Positions 48,265 to 48,580 of a stretch of DNA of 48,580 nt are shown one piece after another (the stretch's first letter is position 1; each line of letters begins with the position of its first letter). The notes under the pieces were generated by a model. The model saw only the letters and a program-made list of their open reading frames with translations, searched no databases and was not told where the DNA came from. This DNA comes from Geobacillus jurassicus NBRC 107829 (GTDB lineage: Bacteria; Bacillota; Bacilli; Bacillales; Anoxybacillaceae), in contig NZ_BCQG01000027.1 of NCBI RefSeq assembly GCF_001544315.1, positions 1 to 48,580 on the forward strand, given 5' to 3'. The translations under genes were made by a program, and so were the position numbers.

Positions 48265-48580
48265 ATGAAACGGTTAGGAAATTTATACGCGCAAATCATC
48301 GACTACGAAAACCTGTGGAATGCTTACCTGAACGCCAGGAAGAACAAGAGATTTCGTGGTGATGTGCTGGAGTTTACACACAATGTAGAGGAGAATCTCA
48401 TTCAGATACAAAACGAACTAATCCATAAAACATACAAAGTCGGCAAGTACCGCGAATTCTACGTATATGATCCTAAGAAACGGTTGATTATGGCTCTGCC
48501 TTTTAAAGACAGAGTTGTTCAATGGGCCATTTATCGTATCATAGAACCTATTCTCGATAAACAGTTTATTTACGATTCCG
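48265..48580 (+). CDS. DGR reverse transcriptase, cut by the window end
   Basis: The first 105 residues only. ATG 48265 follows GGAGAGG. The pattern KRLGNLYAQIIDYENLWNAY, GKYREFYVYDPKKRLIMALPF and KDRVVQWAIYRIIEPI is typical of DGR and group II-like reverse transcriptases. The catalytic YxDD motif would lie right of the window, so activity cannot be judged. Confidence 0.9.
   Translation, partial: MKRLGNLYAQIIDYENLWNAYLNARKNKRFRGDVLEFTHNVEENLIQIQNELIHKTYKVGKYREFYVYDPKKRLIMALPFKDRVVQWAIYRIIEPILDKQFIYDS

Overview
The window looks like a chromosomal segment of a thermophilic Bacillaceae, most likely Geobacillus or Parageobacillus. Two things point there: a long tRNA operon, and the gene order queG-yhbB-trmL(cspR)-prkA-yhbH, which matches the yhb locus of Bacillus subtilis. 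Ribosome binding sites are strong (GGAGG/GAGGTG), and GTG and TTG starts are frequent.

Host part (1-9643). A tRNA operon (1-2515) holds 20 complete tRNA genes plus the 3' part of a tRNA-Val and ends at an intrinsic terminator. Four copies of a roughly 85-bp palindromic repeat lie between the tRNAs. Three are preceded by a copied 5' piece of the very tRNA that follows intact downstream, as if a small element had inserted into tRNA genes and left them functional. Next come a leftward B3/B4-domain gene, then queG, a YhbB-like amidase-domain gene, trmL, a small membrane peptide, prkA and yhbH.

Prophage (about 9.63 kb to beyond the right edge). A large serine integrase gene overlaps the 3' end of yhbH, so the left attachment site is probably there. 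Inward lie an ImmA/IrrE-type protease gene broken by one in-frame TGA, an AT-rich leftward cargo block (DUF6414-like protein, BRCT protein, DEDDh exonuclease) and two tandem repressors with nearly identical C-terminal halves. A divergent switch follows, with three or four copies of a GCAAC-N5-GTTGC operator. The rightward early region encodes many small proteins, a DnaD-like replication protein with about 21-bp-spaced iterons inside its gene, an internally deleted dUTPase, a Bro-N antirepressor, an ArpU-like late regulator and a short tyrosine recombinase. A tRNA-Arg(UCU) gene precedes the late operon.

The late operon is chimeric. The head is lambda-like (Nu1/GpA terminase, gpW-like joiner, portal, ClpP-type protease with nested scaffold starts, gpD, gpE). 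The tail is contractile and P2/Mu-like (sheath, tube, chaperone with a U-UUU-UUA frameshift site, tape measure, gpX, D, V, U, W, J, I). The virion should therefore be a myovirus.

Right edge: a diversity-generating retroelement (DGR). The last tail gene encodes an FGE/C-type-lectin-fold protein whose C-terminus is a 119-bp variable repeat (47375-47493). It is followed by a hairpin, avd, a 119-bp template repeat (47952-48070) and the start of a reverse transcriptase gene cut by the window end. The two repeats differ at 12 positions, and all 12 are adenines in the template, which is the signature of adenine-specific mutagenic homing. The phage probably diversifies its host-binding tip protein this way. 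This is the most striking system in the window.
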